From Flavobacterium caseinilyticum (GTDB lineage Bacteria > Bacteroidota > Bacteroidia > Flavobacteriales > Flavobacteriaceae), in NCBI RefSeq assembly GCF_004349085.1, contig NZ_SMFM01000001.1, positions 434,001-498,000 on the forward strand: a DNA stretch of 64,000 nt, in the 5' to 3' direction. A program made the position numbers and the translations under genes. Of this stretch, positions 61,694-64,000 are shown piece after piece; the first letter of the stretch is position 1; each line of letters opens with the position of its first letter. A model generated the notes under the pieces. It saw only the letters and a program-made list of their open reading frames with translations, had not been told where the DNA came from and made no database searches.

Positions 61694-63040
61694 TTGAAAA
61701 GAATAGGGGTAATTATCACAACTTTATTTGTTGTGAATATAACATTTGCGCAGGTGGATCCTGTCGCAGATAGTTCCAAAACGAAGGAAGTACTTACGCA
61801 AAGAACTAGAAGCAAAGAAGAACTGACTCAATCTATAATCTATGTATTGGACTCAATCAAAAAAGTAAGTGTCATACAAGAAGAGATAAAGGAAAATAAA
61901 GAACGATGGTACGATAAAATCAGTATAAGAGGCTATGTACAGGTTAGATACAATGGATTGTTTTCTTCAAATGATAAAGTGTCTTGTGATCAATGTGATA
62001 AATCTTGGGGAACAACTTCTACAGCAGAGGATGCAAGATCCAATAATGGGTTCTTTATAAGACGAGCTCGAATCGTATTCTCAGGACAAGTACATCCAAA
62101 TGTATATTTTTATGTTCAGCCAGATTTTGCGAGCTCACCGTCATCAGGAGTAAATCACTTTACACAGATTAGAGATGCTTACGTCGATGTTTCATTTGAT
62201 GCAAAGAAGGAATATAGAGTAAGAATTGGACAAAGTAAAGTTCCTTTTGGATTTGAGAATATGCAATCAAGTCAAAACCGATTGGTTTTAGATCGTAATG
62301 ATGCGTTGAACAGCGCTGTGGCAAACGAAAGGGATTTAGGTATCTTTTTTTATTGGGCTCCAAGCAAAATCAGAGAGCGTTTCGCTATGCTAATAAGAGA
62401 TGGTTTTAAAGGAAGCGGAGATTATGGTGTATTTGGATTTGGTGTATATAACGGACAAACCGCAAATAGATCGGAAGCAAATAGAAACCTGCATGTGGTG
62501 GCGCGAGTAAGTTATCCTTTGACAATTGGAAACCAAATTATCGAGCCAGGTATACAAGGTTATACCGGTAAATGGGCTTTTACCAATGAACTTTCGCCAG
62601 GAGTTACTACAGCAAACAAGCAATATACAACGGACCAACGAGTTGCGGCAACTTTTGTGCTTTATCCAAAGCCATTTGGAATACAGGCTGAATATAATAT
62701 AGGGAGAGGTCCTCGTTATAATAAAGTGACTAACACTGTTGATGTCTCTGCTTTGGAAGGGGGTTATGTAACGCTAAATTATAAATTAGATTTGCCCAAA
62801 CATCAATTGATTTATCCGTTCGCTAAATTCCAATACTACGATGGAGGTAAGAAGTTTGAAAAAGATGCAAGAAGTTATATTGTAAGAGATTATGAGTTTG
62901 GATTTGAATGGCAACCTTGGAAAGCATTTGAGTTTGTAGCAGAATGGGTTATTGCAGATAGAACATTCGAGGACAGCGCTCTTCCAAACAACAGGCAACG
63001 AGGAAATTTGTTGCGATTACAAGCGCAGTTTAATTTTTAA
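61694..63040 (+). CDS. Phosphate-selective porin (Porin_O_P family)
   Basis: An outer-membrane porin of the OprO/OprP family, 448 residues from a TTG at 61694. The frame extends to a GTG at 61658, and no ATG is available at the N-terminus. I prefer the TTG because it begins a normal signal peptide (MKRIGVIITTLFVV..., ending TFAQ) and because the GTG lies inside the promoter. A short coiled segment (about 35-75) precedes the barrel, which opens with ISIRGYVQVRYNG and has the family blocks FFIRRARIVFSGQVHPNVYFYVQPDF and RIGQSKVPFGFENMQSS. The final Phe of FNF closes the barrel. It should bring phosphate through the outer membrane for the PiT transporter. Confidence 0.85.
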   Translation: MKRIGVIITTLFVVNITFAQVDPVADSSKTKEVLTQRTRSKEELTQSIIYVLDSIKKVSVIQEEIKENKERWYDKISIRGYVQVRYNGLFSSNDKVSCDQCDKSWGTTSTAEDARSNNGFFIRRARIVFSGQVHPNVYFYVQPDFASSPSSGVNHFTQIRDAYVDVSFDAKKEYRVRIGQSKVPFGFENMQSSQNRLVLDRNDALNSAVANERDLGIFFYWAPSKIRERFAMLIRDGFKGSGDYGVFGFGVYNGQTANRSEANRNLHVVARVSYPLTIGNQIIEPGIQGYTGKWAFTNELSPGVTTANKQYTTDQRVAATFVLYPKPFGIQAEYNIGRGPRYNKVTNTVDVSALEGGYVTLNYKLDLPKHQLIYPFAKFQYYDGGKKFEKDARSYIVRDYEFGFEWQPWKAFEFVAEWVIADRTFEDSALPNNRQRGNLLRLQAQFNF

Positions 63041-63141
63041 TAAATCATTCACATTAGTTTCTTCTTTTAAAGGACTTCAGATTGATGGTCATTTAATGTA
63101 TTTTAAGTCAAAAACCGTCTCGTTTTTTGTTTTGATATTTT

Positions 63142-64000
63142 TTATTTTTTTTCGAAAATTTGAAATAATTTTAGCCATTCTATCGAGTTGTCAAATCGAG
63201 GTAGTCCCCTATAATCTTTTATTTGTTCAATGTTTTCGATCTTGAAATCGTCTTGATTTGAGTATGGAAGCAAGCCTTCCTGCTTCAATTTTATAGCCAA
63301 ATATTCCTGTTCATATTGTCCTGGTGTCGGAATCAAAAAAGCCTTTTTTCTTAGGATGGCAAGATCCATTATTGTGGTATAACCGGAGCGACAAAGCACC
63401 ATTTCACTTTCGTTAAAAGCCTGTTCCAGCGCTGTTGAATTCATGAAATTATAATAAGTTACATTTCCTTTTACAACAATTTTCTGCTCCAATTCAACGT
63501 TTCCTTCAATAAAAATCACATTTCCTTTAAACTGAACGATTTCTTTTTTCAAATGTTTTTCCAATAATCCTCGTTGAGGTTCCGGTCCTGAGAGAATCAC
63601 CAACAAGTCGTACTTTTTAGGCAACAGTTTCTTTTGCAGTCTGCTAACCGGTCCAATGTATTTGATTTTAGGATTCAAACTGTCAAGATGTCCCAGTTTC
63701 CCCGTCAGATTTAGATTGCCGGGATGATCTGGAACCCAACATTCTTTGTATTTATTCATAATATATTGATGGATTTTACTGGTAAACCAAGTCGTGTTCC
63801 CCGTTAATACATTCAATTGGTGCGTGATATAGACCGAGGGAACTTTCCTGCTGAAAACACCCAATCTGTTATCTGATATAATACCGTTAATGGCATATTT
63901 TTCAATCCAGTTTTCAGTTATTTTTTTTTCTTGCCGAACCGCTCTTAGGGTTTTTAAACTATTTTTTAATAATTTCCATTTGAAATTAGCGCCGTTTTTT
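63142..64000 (-). CDS. MurG-like glycosyltransferase (5' end beyond window)
   Basis: At least 286 residues, open at the right edge. The reading frame runs past the internal GTG/TTG candidates near 63864 with sensible sequence (KWKLLKNSLKTLRAV, WIEKYAINGIISDNR), so the true start is outside. The C-terminal lobe has a GT28/GT-B nucleotide-sugar site: VILSGPEPQRGLLEKHL, the switch block MVLCRSGYTTIMDLAIL and FLIPTPGQYEQEYLA. It resembles UDP-sugar-using MurG/RkpM-type enzymes. Acceptor and pathway are unknown. Confidence 0.85.
   Translation of the reverse strand, partial: KNGANFKWKLLKNSLKTLRAVRQEKKITENWIEKYAINGIISDNRLGVFSRKVPSVYITHQLNVLTGNTTWFTSKIHQYIMNKYKECWVPDHPGNLNLTGKLGHLDSLNPKIKYIGPVSRLQKKLLPKKYDLLVILSGPEPQRGLLEKHLKKEIVQFKGNVIFIEGNVELEQKIVVKGNVTYYNFMNSTALEQAFNESEMVLCRSGYTTIMDLAILRKKAFLIPTPGQYEQEYLAIKLKQEGLLPYSNQDDFKIENIEQIKDYRGLPRFDNSIEWLKLFQIFEKK

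Overview
This window is chromosomal DNA of a Flavobacterium-like member of the Bacteroidota. The evidence is AT-rich DNA, TAnnTTTG-type promoter elements, DUF4296, DUF3098 and DUF4271 genes, a type IX secretion C-terminal signal, a TonB receptor with a carboxypeptidase-like N-terminal domain, and a Bacteroidota-type gene order (ftsX, DUF3098, uppP, truB; hemD, DUF4271, glycosyltransferase, pyrC, DUF4296). I see no rRNA, CRISPR array, integrase or phage. One tRNA (Ala, GGC) lies at 6.5 kb.

Layout. 0-4 kb: a hybrid histidine kinase cut by the left edge and a secreted S9 peptidase. 4-9 kb: an FAD oxidoreductase/mtgA operon, a GIY-YIG gene embedded in tRNA-Ala remnants, an enoyl-CoA hydratase, queD and lpxH. 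9-20 kb: recJ, an AAA ATPase, a HopJ-family protein, an amine oxidase, rsmI, an acidic low-complexity protein, tdk, rpoN and asnS. 20-26 kb: an RNA methyltransferase, an RND/MMPL exporter, a CPA2 antiporter and a SugE-type exporter. 26-32 kb: the accessory locus described below. 32-45 kb: frr, pyrH, a patatin, a thioredoxin-fold protein, truB, uppP, ftsX, leuS, a YugP-like protease, an Lrp regulator, hemD and DUF4271. 45-51 kb: a glycosyltransferase, pyrC, DUF4296, an epimerase, tyrS and a LuxE-like enzyme. 51-63 kb: a probable phosphate regulon with a TonB receptor and lipoproteins, PhoB/PhoR-like regulators, a PiT transporter and a Porin_O_P porin. The right edge cuts a MurG-like glycosyltransferase.

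The most interesting region is 25.86-32.15 kb, inserted at the 3' end of frr. It holds a lipoprotein with a Gly-rich linker and a C-terminal HExxH metallopeptidase domain, then a chain of probable immunity genes (two unrelated families, all with signal peptides) and displaced toxin 3' ends. The toxin gene is interrupted in two places. Its ATG is followed at once by eight copies of a tetranucleotide repeat, one copy short of the lipoprotein frame. Further on, an 11-A tract is one base short of the frame of the rest of the protein. This is what a phase-variable, currently OFF toxin gene would look like. A 202-bp copy of the linker 2.2 kb downstream could swap the toxic tip by recombination. A MITE/REP-like repeat sits at each truncation point. 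The far border is a 209-bp remnant of the frr 3' end that differs from intact frr only at five synonymous sites. I infer a polymorphic toxin locus built by repeated recombination at frr; this assignment comes from reading alone and has not been searched.

Other signals: three dispersed intergenic repeats with shared ends and variable hairpin cores (one with a perfect 54-bp palindrome); 11-bp-period TAAC direct repeats at two phosphate-regulon promoters, which also imply a TTG start for the porin; and repeat sequence incorporated in frame in leuS.
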